Shown: positions 7,925 to 15,915 of the stretch, piece by piece | Position numbering within the stretch: the first letter of the stretch is position 1 | Layout of the letters: the number at the start of each line of letters is the position of its first letter | Assembly: GCF_002262875.1 (NCBI RefSeq) | Contig: NZ_NKYE01000017.1 | Span: forward strand, 101,372 to 165,371 | Origin: Amycolatopsis antarctica | GTDB lineage: Bacteria; Actinomycetota; Actinomycetes; Mycobacteriales; Pseudonocardiaceae | Reading direction: 5' to 3' | Length of the DNA: 64,000 nt | Program-made: the position numbers and the translations under genes | The notes under the pieces: model-generated | What the model was told of the DNA's origin: nothing | Seen by the model: the letters and a program-made list of their open reading frames with translations, nothing else | The model's database searches: none

Positions 7925-10779
7925 CCAAGCACCCCCGGTGAGTTGGGCTTGCGCACCGACCACACGTCGGCGTCCTGCTTGAGCAGATCGGCAGAGGTGC
8001 GTTCCTCTTCTTCCTCGCCCTCTTCCTGATCCTGCTCGGCCTCCGGGTCACCCATGCGGTTGCGGAGGAACTCCTCCTCCTGTTCGGCGCTGCCCCAGCT
8101 TCCACAGGTGTCCCGGTCCTCGGCGCGGAACGGCCGGGGCCGGAGATGGGTCAGGTCGACCGGACTGCGAGGGGCGGCCGGCGCGGCCAACGGTGCCGAC
8201 GCCGAGGCCGTCACCCCGCCGTATTCCCAGGGCGTCATCTCCCGCTGGGTGTAGTCCGGAGTCTCGGGCTCCTGTTCCCGCGACTCGCCACGCCTGCCCG
8301 CCAGCGCTCCGAGCGCGAGCAGGCCGCCGGCCGCGGGAAGGTCCCATGCACTGGTGTCCTCGTCGAAGTCGGTGAGGGCCACGACAGGAACGAACTCCTC
8401 GTCCTCTTCCCCTGCCATCCCGGATTCACCTGCGGACCGGACGTCATCATCGACGGACGAAGCGCCCCAGACCTCGGGGTCGGCTGCGCTGGGGAACGTC
8501 GATCGTGGTTCTTTCCGTACGTTGTCGCCGTTGTTCGGCAGGGAAGGGACAACGGGAACGACCGACGCGAGTGGCGTACCGGCGGTGACCGGAGCACCCC
8601 ACTCCTGCCCCTGCGCAGCCGGAGTATCCACAGCATTCGGATCACCCACACCAGGCGGATCCACACCCTCCCACGGCGCAACCTCACTACCCAGCAAACC
8701 AGACGAATCCGAGCGCTCCCCACCAGCATTGCCACCGGCACCACCACCAGCACCCAGCACCATCGGAGGCATCATCGGCGGCGGCATCATCGGAACACCA
8801 CCACCCGCCTGCTGCTGCCCCTCCACCGGAGCACCCCACTCCTGCCCCTGCGCAGCCGGAGTATCCACAGCATTCGGATCACCCACACCAGGCGGATCCA
8901 CACCCTCCCACGGCGCAACCTCACTACCCAGCAAACCAGACGAATCCGACCGATCCCCACCAGCATTACTACCGGCACCACCACCAGCACCAGCACCCGG
9001 AGGCATCATCGGCGGCATCATCGGCGGCATGGCACCACCCGCCTGCTGCTGCCCACCCAGCGGAGCACCCCACTCCTGCCCCTCGGCAGCCGGAGTGTCG
9101 ACGCCCAGCGGATCGCCGATCCCAGGCGGATCCACGCCTTCCCACGGCGCAACCTCGTTGCCCAGCAGACCGGACGAGTCGGATCGTTCCCCACCAGCGC
9201 TGTTACCGGCTCCACCGCCAGCGCCCGGAGGCATCATCGGCGGCATCATGGGCGGTGCGCCACGCTGGTCCTGCTGACCGTTGACGCCCTGCGGGCCGTC
9301 GCCGGCTGCCCACTCGTCGATGTCCGGTACCGGAGGTGGCTCGACACCCTTCAGGTCAGGCGGCTGCACTCCCGGGGGCAGCGGATTCCCGCCCTCGAAC
9401 GGCTTGGGCGCGTTCCCGGCGCTGCCGCCGCTGCCACCACGGTTCGCGCCGTCCGGAGGCGGGCTCCCGCCCCCGAAGGCACTGGGGTTGAACGGGGGCG
9501 GCACGAATGCTCCACCCTGATTCTGCCCCGGGTTGAACTCTCCAGGGCCGCCCCCGGGATTGAACTGCTCGGGATTGAACTCACCCGGGCCATTTCCGGG
9601 ATTGAACTGCTCGGGGTTGAACTGTCCCGGGCCGTTCCCCGGGTTGAACTGCTCAGGGTTGAACTGTCCCGGACCGTTGCCAGGACCACCTTCAGGATTG
9701 AACTGCTCAGGATTGAACTGCCCCGGACCGTTGCCAGGACCACCTTCAGGATTGAACTGCTCAGGATTGAACTGCCCCGGACCGTTGCCAGGACCACCTT
9801 CAGGATTGAACTGCTCAGGATTGAACTGCCCGGGACCGTCGCCAGGACCACCTTCAGGATTGAACTGCTCAGGATTGAACTGCCCCGGACCGTCGCCAGG
9901 ACCACCTTCAGGATTGAACTGCTCAGGCGGCGGCACCACCGGGGGTGGCTCGACCGGCGGCGGCTCCGGCGGCGGCTCCACGGGGGGCGGCTCGGGAGGC
10001 GGCTCAATCGGCGGCGGCTCGGGGTAGGGCGGCGGCTCCGGGTAAGGCTCCGGCTCCGGCTGCGGCTCCGGCTCCGGGCCTCCACCTCCGCCTCCGCCGT
10101 CCGGGGTGACCGGAGAGGGCAGCGGAACGTCGAGTTTCGTGGTCTCGTATTCCGTGGCCAGCGACTTCAGAACTTTCCGCATGTCTTCGTCGAGAAGTTT
10201 GACGATGTCATCGTAGGCACCAACGTGGGTTTTCCCGTTGTCCATGATGATGTCTTTGCCCTCGGCGCTTGCTTTTTGCCTGGCCTGGTCCGCGTAGTGT
10301 AGATCGATGTTGTGGACCTGCGTCTGCGCCCAGGAAAGGTAATTCCCCGCGTTGTAGAGGGCCGACGGGATAGGATCGATCTGGGCCCTTCCGCCGCTGA
10401 TCTGCGTCGCGTGGTCGTTGAACTTCTGCGCGAAAGGCTCTATCACTCCCAAGAACGCGGTGGCGGCACCGCCTTTCCACACACCATCTTCGCCGGCCAG
10501 CGACTTGGCCGACGTGCGAAGGTCGTTCCCGATCTGGTCCAGCAGGGCCTGTAGGAACATGAAGCTGTTGCCTGCGTCCCACAAGCTTGACGGAACCGAG
10601 GAGGTCACCGTCGGAGGGCCACCTTCACCATGTCCACCGGCATACCCGTAGATCGCCGCCTTTATTTCTTTCCAGCCCCAAGTATCGTAATCGCTTTTTG
10701 CACCTTGGACATCGTCCTTGGGGATCACTTGCCCTTCATCCGTCGTGAAGGCTGGGTCCTCTTCGTCTTCGCCACTCAT
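7921..10779 (-). CDS. Repeat-rich 952-residue ESX substrate candidate
   Basis: The first 200 residues are helical and contain VWKGGAATAFL near residue 100, a W-x-G turn like that of WXG100/PPE-type ESX substrates. Then come a Pro/Glu-rich stretch (about residues 225-285) and tandem 18-residue units of the GPGQFNPEQFNPEGGP type (about 285-410). Three 78-79 residue repeats follow at about 505-735, each containing MMPP, SDSSGLLG, EVAPWEGVDPPG and QEWGAP. The tail is acidic with a final SVRKPNSPGVLG. There is no signal peptide or clear membrane helix. Its position directly before eccC, overlapping eccC by ATGA, argues for a dedicated substrate or structural partner of this ESX machine. The family is unnamed to me and the function unknown. 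Confidence 0.85.
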   Translation of the reverse strand: MSGEDEEDPAFTTDEGQVIPKDDVQGAKSDYDTWGWKEIKAAIYGYAGGHGEGGPPTVTSSVPSSLWDAGNSFMFLQALLDQIGNDLRTSAKSLAGEDGVWKGGAATAFLGVIEPFAQKFNDHATQISGGRAQIDPIPSALYNAGNYLSWAQTQVHNIDLHYADQARQKASAEGKDIIMDNGKTHVGAYDDIVKLLDEDMRKVLKSLATEYETTKLDVPLPSPVTPDGGGGGGGPEPEPQPEPEPYPEPPPYPEPPPIEPPPEPPPVEPPPEPPPVEPPPVVPPPEQFNPEGGPGDGPGQFNPEQFNPEGGPGDGPGQFNPEQFNPEGGPGNGPGQFNPEQFNPEGGPGNGPGQFNPEQFNPEGGPGNGPGQFNPEQFNPGNGPGQFNPEQFNPGNGPGEFNPEQFNPGGGPGEFNPGQNQGGAFVPPPFNPSAFGGGSPPPDGANRGGSGGSAGNAPKPFEGGNPLPPGVQPPDLKGVEPPPVPDIDEWAAGDGPQGVNGQQDQRGAPPMMPPMMPPGAGGGAGNSAGGERSDSSGLLGNEVAPWEGVDPPGIGDPLGVDTPAAEGQEWGAPLGGQQQAGGAMPPMMPPMMPPGAGAGGGAGSNAGGDRSDSSGLLGSEVAPWEGVDPPGVGDPNAVDTPAAQGQEWGAPVEGQQQAGGGVPMMPPPMMPPMVLGAGGGAGGNAGGERSDSSGLLGSEVAPWEGVDPPGVGDPNAVDTPAAQGQEWGAPVTAGTPLASVVPVVPSLPNNGDNVRKEPRSTFPSAADPEVWGASSVDDDVRSAGESGMAGEEDEEFVPVVALTDFDEDTSAWDLPAAGGLLALGALAGRRGESREQEPETPDYTQREMTPWEYGGVTASASAPLAAPAAPRSPVDLTHLRPRPFRAEDRDTCGSWGSAEQEEEFLRNRMGDPEAEQDQEEGEEEEERTSADLLKQDADVWSVRKPNSPGVLG
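8591..9300 (-). repeat. Three in-gene direct repeats of about 235 bases
   Basis: Copies begin near 8591, 8828 and 9062 on the plus-strand numbering, with spacings of 237 and 234 bases, so they stay in frame. Bases 8591-8712 and 8828-8949 are identical by eye (122 bases). The third copy is more diverged. The repeat encodes the Met/Pro, SDSSGLLG and APWEGVDPPG segments of the 952-residue protein. Confidence 0.9.
9540..9930 (-). repeat. Tandem 54-base coding repeats (Gln-Phe-Asn-Pro)
   Basis: About five consecutive units of 54 bases (18 codons) lie between 9680 and 9930, preceded by shorter 33-36 base variants down to 9540. They encode repeated GPGQFNPEQFNPEGGP-type segments. Units differ at only a few positions, for example GTTGCC against GTCGCC. 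They read as codons and have no unique spacers, so this is not a CRISPR array. Confidence 0.9.
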
Positions 10780-10859
10780 TTTCCAGCACTTCCATTCAGG
10801 GCAAGCCGTACAGCGGGTTGTCTTTGCCGACTACAGGGTCAGATGGTATCGATCAGACC

Positions 10860-11507
10860 TCAGGTCGCGTCGTCGCCTTCGTCGCCTTCGTCGCCACCAC
10901 CATCGTCGTCAGGAGTGGGAGACGCACTACTACCACCGGTCGCATCATTGATGTAACGGGTGGCATCCTTCATGTGCTCGCCAAGATCCTTACCAGTCGC
11001 CGCGTTCAACTCCTCGGCCGTGTCATACTGGCTGGCCAGCTTGAGCAAATCATCCGACACCGCGTCAAGCGCGTTGATGGCGTCAACGATGAACTTCTCC
11101 GTCGCCACCTTGACACCCCCCGAACCGCCCCCCGAACCGCCCCCCGAGTCACCCTCGATACCCAGACGTGTCCGAAGATTGAACGCGTCGTAGAACGACC
11201 CGGGCTTGATATCGATCTCCCTGATCTTGCTGAGACCGTTGTTCTGAAGCTCCGTCTTCACATCGGCAAGATAGTTCGCGAAGGACTTCAGCGCCTCGGT
11301 GCTGACCTGCACACCACCCCCGCGCCCACCCTCCTCGAAATTCACCGTGTCCGGAACAACCCCATTGACCTCATCAGTAATCCCATTCTCGTCAATCTGG
11401 TAATCCGTGACATTATCGTCATGATCCCAATTCTCGACGTCGTGGTCTTCTTTGTTGTGGGAGTCGTCGTCCTGCGGGTCATACGAGAGCTCGGTGTAGA
11501 TACTCAC
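10860..11507 (-). CDS. Acidic ESX-locus protein, tandem copy B
   Basis: This 215-residue, cysteine-free, acidic protein has no signal peptide. The first 50 residues are Asp/Asn-rich. A helical segment (KSFANYLADVKTELQNN) near residues 68-85 is followed by a Gly/Ser linker, a second helical pair (about 130-180) and an Asp/Glu/Gly tail built from 9-base GDE repeats. The start is GTG at 11505-11507. It is nearly identical over its core to the gene just upstream (11537-12235). I do not recognise the family. Its place between the WXG100 pair and the large substrate suggests a secreted ESX substrate or accessory factor. Codons here are noticeably less GC-biased than in neighbouring housekeeping genes. 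Confidence 0.8.
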   Translation of the reverse strand: MSIYTELSYDPQDDDSHNKEDHDVENWDHDDNVTDYQIDENGITDEVNGVVPDTVNFEEGGRGGGVQVSTEALKSFANYLADVKTELQNNGLSKIREIDIKPGSFYDAFNLRTRLGIEGDSGGGSGGGSGGVKVATEKFIVDAINALDAVSDDLLKLASQYDTAEELNAATGKDLGEHMKDATRYINDATGGSSASPTPDDDGGGDEGDEGDDAT

Positions 11508-12140
11508 GACAGGAACTCACTTTCGGCTAGCAGAAATCAGGCTGCTTCACTGTCTTGGTCGTCGCCTTCGTCGCCTTCGTCGCCTTCGTCGCCACTACCA
11601 TCGTCGTCAGGAGTGGGAGACGCACTACTACCACCGGTCGCGTCATTGATGTAACGGGTGGCATCCTTCATGTGCTCGCCAAGATCCTTACCAGTCGCCG
11701 CGTTCAGCTCCTCGGCCGTGTCGTACTGGCTGGCCAGTTTGAGCAAATCGTCCGACACCGCGTCAAGCGCGTTGATGGCGTCAACGATGAACTTCTCCGT
11801 CGCCACCTTGACACCACCCGAACCGCCCCCCGAGTCACCCCCCGAGTCACCCTCGACACCCAGACGTGTCCGAAGATTGAACGCATCGAAGAACGACCCC
11901 GGCTTGATATCGATCTCCCTGATCTTACTGAGACCGTTGTTCTGAAGCTCGGTCTTCACATCAGCAAGATAGTTCGCGAAGGACTTCAGCGCCTCAGTGC
12001 TAACCTGCACACCACCCCCGCGCCCACCCTCCTCGAAATTCACCGTGTCCGGAACAACCCCATTGACCTCATCAGTAATCCCATTCTCGTCAATCTGGTA
12101 ATCCGTGACATTATCGTCATGATCCCAATTCTCGACGTCG
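10880..12140. repeat. Recent tandem gene duplication, offset 698 bases
   Basis: Bases 10921-11440 align without gaps to 11619-12138. My hand count finds about 18 mismatches in 520 positions (about 96.5% identity), and the last 130 or so bases are identical. Most mismatches fall at synonymous positions. The duplicated block covers nearly the whole of both acidic genes except their unique N-termini and tails. Confidence 0.9.
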
Positions 12141-12235
12141 GCTTCGTCCTCTCGGTCCTCCTGCGCCTCGTCGGCGTCCTCCAACTTTTCTCGATCGCTC
12201 TGATAGTCACTGTTGTCGTAGTTCTGATCGACCAC
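11537..12235 (-). CDS. Acidic ESX-locus protein, tandem copy A
   Basis: A 232-residue paralogue of the following gene, with a different charged N-terminus (MVDQNYDNSDYQ...) and one extra GDE unit in the acidic tail. The cores of the two proteins differ at only a few residues (for example SFFDAF against SFYDAF, and RLGVEG against RLGIEG). The GTG start at 12233-12235 has AAGGA six bases upstream. It is helical and cysteine-free with no export signal. The family is not recognised, and a role as an ESX substrate is inferred from the neighbourhood only. Confidence 0.8.
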   Translation of the reverse strand: MVDQNYDNSDYQSDREKLEDADEAQEDREDEADVENWDHDDNVTDYQIDENGITDEVNGVVPDTVNFEEGGRGGGVQVSTEALKSFANYLADVKTELQNNGLSKIREIDIKPGSFFDAFNLRTRLGVEGDSGGDSGGGSGGVKVATEKFIVDAINALDAVSDDLLKLASQYDTAEELNAATGKDLGEHMKDATRYINDATGGSSASPTPDDDGSGDEGDEGDEGDDQDSEAA

Positions 12236-12271
12236 TTTTCATCCTTGATGTCTGAGAAGGAACGCGGGAAC

Positions 12272-12305
12272 CGGGGTGTCGCCGAACAAGTTCGGCGACA
12301 CCCCG
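12272..12305 (-). promoter_or_regulatory. Perfect 16-bp intercistronic stem-loop
   Basis: Bases 12272-12287 and 12290-12305 are exact reverse complements separated by AA. The hairpin begins five bases after the stop of the WXG100 gene and ends before the ribosome site of the next gene. There is no T-run, so it is more likely a partial terminator, attenuator or RNA-stabilising element that would raise the level of the WXG100 pair over the downstream genes. Confidence 0.7.
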
Positions 12306-12309
12306 CGAC

Positions 12310-12612
12310 TCACTTGACGCTGTAGCCACCCCAGGCGTTCTGGCCGGTGTGCTCGACCTTCAGATAACCGCCGGTGATGTTGTTCAGGGTCATCTCGGCG
12401 GAGTTCAGGCTGTGCGGCATACGGGCCGCTGCCGCGTCCCACTGCTGCTTGGCCACCTGGTACTGGTCCTTGGCCGCGTCCTGCCATTCCTGCAGGTTGC
12501 TGATGACCTGCTCGTGCATGGACTGCAACTCCGTCTGGAGCTGCTTGGTGATCGTGGCCATCTGGTCGCGCACCGTGTCGGCCATGCCCCGGTCAAATGT
12601 ATAAGTAGGCAA
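12310..12612 (-). CDS. WXG100-family (ESAT-6-like) protein
   Basis: A 100-residue helical-hairpin protein of normal WXG100 length. The turn between its helices reads EWQDAA, so the tryptophan is kept but the glycine of W-x-G is replaced by Asp. No signal peptide is present. It is the second of two adjacent WXG100 genes and presumably forms the secreted heterodimer with its upstream neighbour, exported by EccC. It starts at ATG 12610-12612, 38 bases after the partner's stop. Confidence 0.9.
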   Translation of the reverse strand: MPTYTFDRGMADTVRDQMATITKQLQTELQSMHEQVISNLQEWQDAAKDQYQVAKQQWDAAAARMPHSLNSAEMTLNNITGGYLKVEHTGQNAWGGYSVK

Positions 12613-12650
12613 CGACTTCGTCCTTTCGATTCACTAGAGGGAAAAGCGGA

Positions 12651-12968
12651 TCAGATCCCGAGTCCAGGTCCTACCGGGATGTTGCCCGCGGCCTCGGCGT
12701 TCGTCTGCTCACCGGCGGTGATGGTCTGCCGGTTGCCGTGCATGACCTCGATCATCTCGCCCAGCTTCTGGACGATGACGCTGCAGTCGTCCATCCACAG
12801 CTTCATCGAGTTGTCGAACGCGATCGACGCGTCACCGGTCCAGGTGCTCTTCAGCGCCGCGAGCGAGTCCGCAACCGACGACATGCCCTGCTTGGCGGTC
12901 GCCTGGGTGTTCGCCATGTGCCCGGCGGCCTGCTGCATCCCCGGGGTTGTTGTTGATACTCCTGCCAT
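12651..12968 (-). CDS. WXG100-family (CFP-10-like) protein
   Basis: A 105-residue protein with a canonical STWTGDASIAF turn (W-T-G) near residue 44 and flanking amphipathic helices. It is the first gene of the ESX operon. Two adjacent ATGs occur (12971 and 12968). I prefer the second, because AAAGGAG lies six bases before it and only three before the first. Longer upstream frames are not supported. The probable partner is the WXG100 protein at 12310-12612. Confidence 0.92.
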   Translation of the reverse strand: MAGVSTTTPGMQQAAGHMANTQATAKQGMSSVADSLAALKSTWTGDASIAFDNSMKLWMDDCSVIVQKLGEMIEVMHGNRQTITAGEQTNAEAAGNIPVGPGLGI

Positions 12969-14149
12969 CATGATCTCCTTTAACTGAAGCGAGAAAACAC
13001 CGGTGCCAAGTGCACGTCCGAACCGCGCCAGTGCGCAACGCACCCGTACCCGGCATGTACATCGGTTCAGCAGGGTCTGGACAACCGGGCAGGCCGGTCC
13101 GGCGGACCCGGCCCGGGGGCGAGAGCGGCAACCCACCCACGAGGCAGCAAGCCTGTTCTTCACGGGCACGAGCCGGTGTGACCGGTGACCGAATGGCCTC
13201 GTGGACGATCACCATGGGCCCCGTCCGTCTCCCGCCGCTGGCTCGGCGGTGGCCCGCACGCGCACCAGGAACGGCGGGCGACGGCGACCGTCCGGGCCAC
13301 CACCGACAAGGTCGATACCAAGAAGTTCAGCCTCACCGGAAGACAGGAGGTCCGTGCCGCGCGGCGCGGTTCCCGCCGGCCCCACTTCGCCGTGCACAGG
13401 CCCGGCGACGCGTCGTTTCCGGTCTGTGCCACCTACATCCGGCCATCCGTACCGGCCGCGCCGCGGGGAGCTCTGCCTGCTCGGCACACCAAGGAACATG
13501 TCGCTCATTTGAGCATCGTTTACAGGATGTACCCACATACCGTGGGCAGTAATTTGGGTCACCGTGATCGCCGTGCACCGGCGGCCGCGAGAGAACCGTG
13601 CTGATACCGGACGCGGTTGTCGCCATTTCGAAAGCCCGTCCACCGAGGCAGGGCGGCCGGATCCGGCGTCGGCCCGGCCCGGCGAGTCGTGTTCCGTTCG
13701 CAGGAAAAGGCCGGGCGCGAGAGCAGCCGGCACGGCAACCGCCTCCGTCGCGCTTCGTAAGCCCGCGAGTGGCGGCAGCCCTCCCCCGTGCGGCCGTCTT
13801 CCGCCGGTGTCGCCACTGCGGGCAGTCCGATCTCGACCATCGGGACCGACCCCGCCCCTCTCGCCGCGCGGGATGGTGAACCGCACGGCACCGGTCATGC
13901 GGCGGTCGAAGCCCTGTGGCCCGGTACCTACCGCTGATATGACGAACATGGCACTACTCCGGCGATCCTTGGTCTCGGTCACCATTGGGGTCGCGTCGTC
14001 ATCGGCTGACGATGAAGCCACGACGCGACATCACATGAACGACTCCGGCACGGGAAGACGACCGGACGTCCCGTCACGGAGATGCTCCGGGCCACGCCGC
14101 CGGTACCGGCGTGGACGCTCACCCGGCAGGTGACCGCGCTCCGGCTCGG
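12969..14149. other. Gene-poor interval upstream of the ESX operon
   Basis: About 1.18 kb without a convincing gene. Open frames exist on both strands (for example 13209-14021 minus and 13010-13552 plus), but they lack ribosome sites, recognisable domains and family-like composition. The ESX promoter must lie at the left end of this interval. I cannot identify -35/-10 elements with confidence. Confidence 0.5.
14092..14114 (-). terminator. Hairpin downstream of the LuxR pair
   Basis: CCACGCCG at 14092-14099 pairs exactly with CGGCGTGG at 14107-14114 around a 7-base loop, 36 bases after the stop of the 204-residue regulator. There is no T-run, as is common for GC-rich actinobacterial terminators. 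Confidence 0.4.
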
Positions 14150-14764
14150 TCAGATCAAACCCGCCCGCATCGCGTAGGCCACCGCGTGCGGGCGGCTACG
14201 CAGCTTGAACCGACTGGTCAGCTCGTAGATGACGTTCTTCACGGTGCGCTCGGAGTAACAGAGCCGAGTGGCGATTCCGAGAGTGTCCAACCCGTCTGCC
14301 ATCAACGTCAGAACGTCGACCTCGCGCGAGCTCAGGCCGTCGGTGCCGCGGTCGGGCTGGGTCGGTACCCGGACGGTCTCCATGGCCAGGATTCCGGTCG
14401 AGCCGGATCCCGAATCGGTGTCTTTCGCCTTTGCCGTGGCGAGAATCGAGCCGACGAGCCGGTCCGGGGTCGCGTCGGCGCGGGCCAGAAGTGCGGCGAC
14501 GCCGCAGTCCGCGACGGCCCGGGGAGCCGACTCCGCGGACGCGTCGGTCACCAGCAGCTTGGGTACTGCCGGTGTCGCCTCGATCTGCCGGATGAACGCG
14601 ACCTCTCGAGCGGACAGACGGTCGACCGCGACGATGATCACGCCGCTTCCGGTCATCTCGGCGCGGTCCACCACTCGTACCTCACTGCGAGAGCTCAACT
14701 GGCTCGCGAGCCCCTCCTTGCTGAACATGTCCGTCGCTTCGATTGCGACATCAACCGGCTCCAT
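14150..14764 (-). CDS. LuxR-type regulator with degenerate receiver domain
   Basis: A 204-residue protein with a C-terminal LuxR/FixJ helix-turn-helix (GLSSREVDVLTLMADG through SERTVKNVIYEL, about residues 138-200). The N-terminal 120 residues have the alternating pattern of a response-regulator receiver, but the acidic pocket and the phospho-acceptor Asp are not evident: the expected MDL-type strand reads VIIVAVD. It is therefore probably phosphorylation-independent. It starts 12 bases after the stop of its paralogue and is co-oriented with the ESX operon, so it is a candidate regulator of that locus (inference). Confidence 0.88.
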   Translation of the reverse strand: MEPVDVAIEATDMFSKEGLASQLSSRSEVRVVDRAEMTGSGVIIVAVDRLSAREVAFIRQIEATPAVPKLLVTDASAESAPRAVADCGVAALLARADATPDRLVGSILATAKAKDTDSGSGSTGILAMETVRVPTQPDRGTDGLSSREVDVLTLMADGLDTLGIATRLCYSERTVKNVIYELTSRFKLRSRPHAVAYAMRAGLI

Positions 14765-14776
14765 TGGATCTCCTGT

Positions 14777-15460
14777 CTAGATGACCCCGGCACGCAACGC
14801 GAATGCGACGGCGTGCGCGCGGGTGTTGAGGCCATAACGGTTCATCAGTCCATAGAGGACGTTCTTGACCGTGCTTTCCGAGTACGCAAGCATTCCGGCG
14901 ATCTCCTCGGTGCCGTGGCCGTCGGCCAGGTACCGGAGTACGTCCCGCTCCCGCGCGGACATGCCGGACAGGGTGAGCCCGTTGGGCTCCAGCACTTCCC
15001 GGCGCATCCGGTCGAGCTGGGTGAGCAGGCTGCCCTGCAGCCGCGGCGGCAGGAACGCCGCTCCGTCGCTCACCGCCAGAATCGTCCGCACCAGTTCGTC
15101 GCCACCGGTCGTGCAGCGCTGCAGCATCGCCGCCATCCCGCACTCGATGGCCGTCATCAGAACGTCGACCCGGAAATGATCGGTGACGATGACACACCGC
15201 GGCGGGGAATCGCCTGCCGTCGCCCGGATCTCCCGGAGAAACGCGAACGCCCCCTCGCCGATCGACTCCTCGACGACCACGGCGACATCCGCCGTGGCCA
15301 CGTCGGCGCCGGTCACGATCTTCAGCCGATCGTCGCCGCGCAGGATGCTGGCGGCCCCCACACCGGTCATCGGGTCGGAGGAGTGCACCGCGACCGCCAC
15401 CTCGGCGCCGTTGCCCACGGTCGTCGGCCACGGGCCGGGCTTCACCGTCGATGTCTCCAT
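14777..15460 (-). CDS. LuxR-type regulator with degenerate receiver domain, paralogue
   Basis: A 227-residue paralogue of the next gene, with a C-terminal LuxR helix-turn-helix (GMSARERDVLRYLADG through SESTVKNVLYGL, residues about 162-222). The N-terminal receiver-like fold again lacks a convincing acceptor Asp (VAVVVEESIGEG at the expected site). Both proteins end in nearly the same motif (HAVAFALRAGVI against HAVAYAMRAGLI), which indicates duplication. The pair probably forms homo- or heterodimers. The target is unknown, and the nearby ESX operon is the obvious candidate. Confidence 0.88.
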   Translation of the reverse strand: METSTVKPGPWPTTVGNGAEVAVAVHSSDPMTGVGAASILRGDDRLKIVTGADVATADVAVVVEESIGEGAFAFLREIRATAGDSPPRCVIVTDHFRVDVLMTAIECGMAAMLQRCTTGGDELVRTILAVSDGAAFLPPRLQGSLLTQLDRMRREVLEPNGLTLSGMSARERDVLRYLADGHGTEEIAGMLAYSESTVKNVLYGLMNRYGLNTRAHAVAFALRAGVI

Positions 15461-15561
15461 CGGCTGTTCTCACCACCACGTCTTGTGCGAGCGGCGGGCC
15501 ACAAACGGGCCCGAGGGTCAAAGGTCGATCGGTACGGCCATGTGCGGGTTCGCGCGTCCGG

Positions 15562-15915
15562 TCAGGCCGCCACCGGAGTGCGCCGCGGAGCACTCCGCGT
15601 CGGTGCGCCGTCGCGGGCGGGCGGAACGTCCGTGAGCCGCCCGGGAGGGGACACCGGATCGGCCGTCCTGATCAGGTCCAGCACCTGCGGATCGGCACCG
15701 TGCGCCGCCAGCAGCTCGGCAAGGAGGTCCCGATCGTCGCCGGCCAGCGGCAACGGGTCGAACGTGCCGGCCAGGACGATCGTCCGGGTGGCATCGCCGA
15801 GCTGACCGTCGACGAGGTGCTGACGGGCCTCGGCAGCCACGTGTCCGGGCAACCAGGTGGCAAATCGAAGCAACATCTCATGCAGGTCCGTGGCGGCCCG
15901 CTCCGGAGTGCGCAT
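15562..15915 (-). CDS. Conserved-looking 117-residue protein upstream of the LuxR pair
   Basis: A mostly helical protein of 117 residues that opens MRTPERAATDLHEMLLRF and ends in a Pro/Arg/Ala-rich tail. The frame runs further upstream, but the ATG at 15913-15915 has an AGGAG site five bases away, so I start there. It is the first gene of a short minus-strand group with the two LuxR-type regulators. I do not recognise a domain. A role together with the regulators is inference from position. Confidence 0.65.
   Translation of the reverse strand: MRTPERAATDLHEMLLRFATWLPGHVAAEARQHLVDGQLGDATRTIVLAGTFDPLPLAGDDRDLLAELLAAHGADPQVLDLIRTADPVSPPGRLTDVPPARDGAPTRSAPRRTPVAA

Noticed and set aside
9540..9930. 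Regular 54-base repeats resembling a CRISPR array
   Set aside because: There are no unique spacers, the repeats are contiguous and in frame, and they encode a Gln-Phe-Asn-Pro protein repeat.
8146..10302. 718-codon plus-strand frame with RTTFRIELL-type repeats
   Set aside because: Antisense of the repeat-rich 952-residue gene. The repeats are inherited from the sense repeats.
13209..14021. 270-codon minus-strand frame upstream of the ESX operon
   Set aside because: No ribosome site, no domain, and Arg/Gly/Ser-rich composition in several frames alike. Not supportable as a gene.
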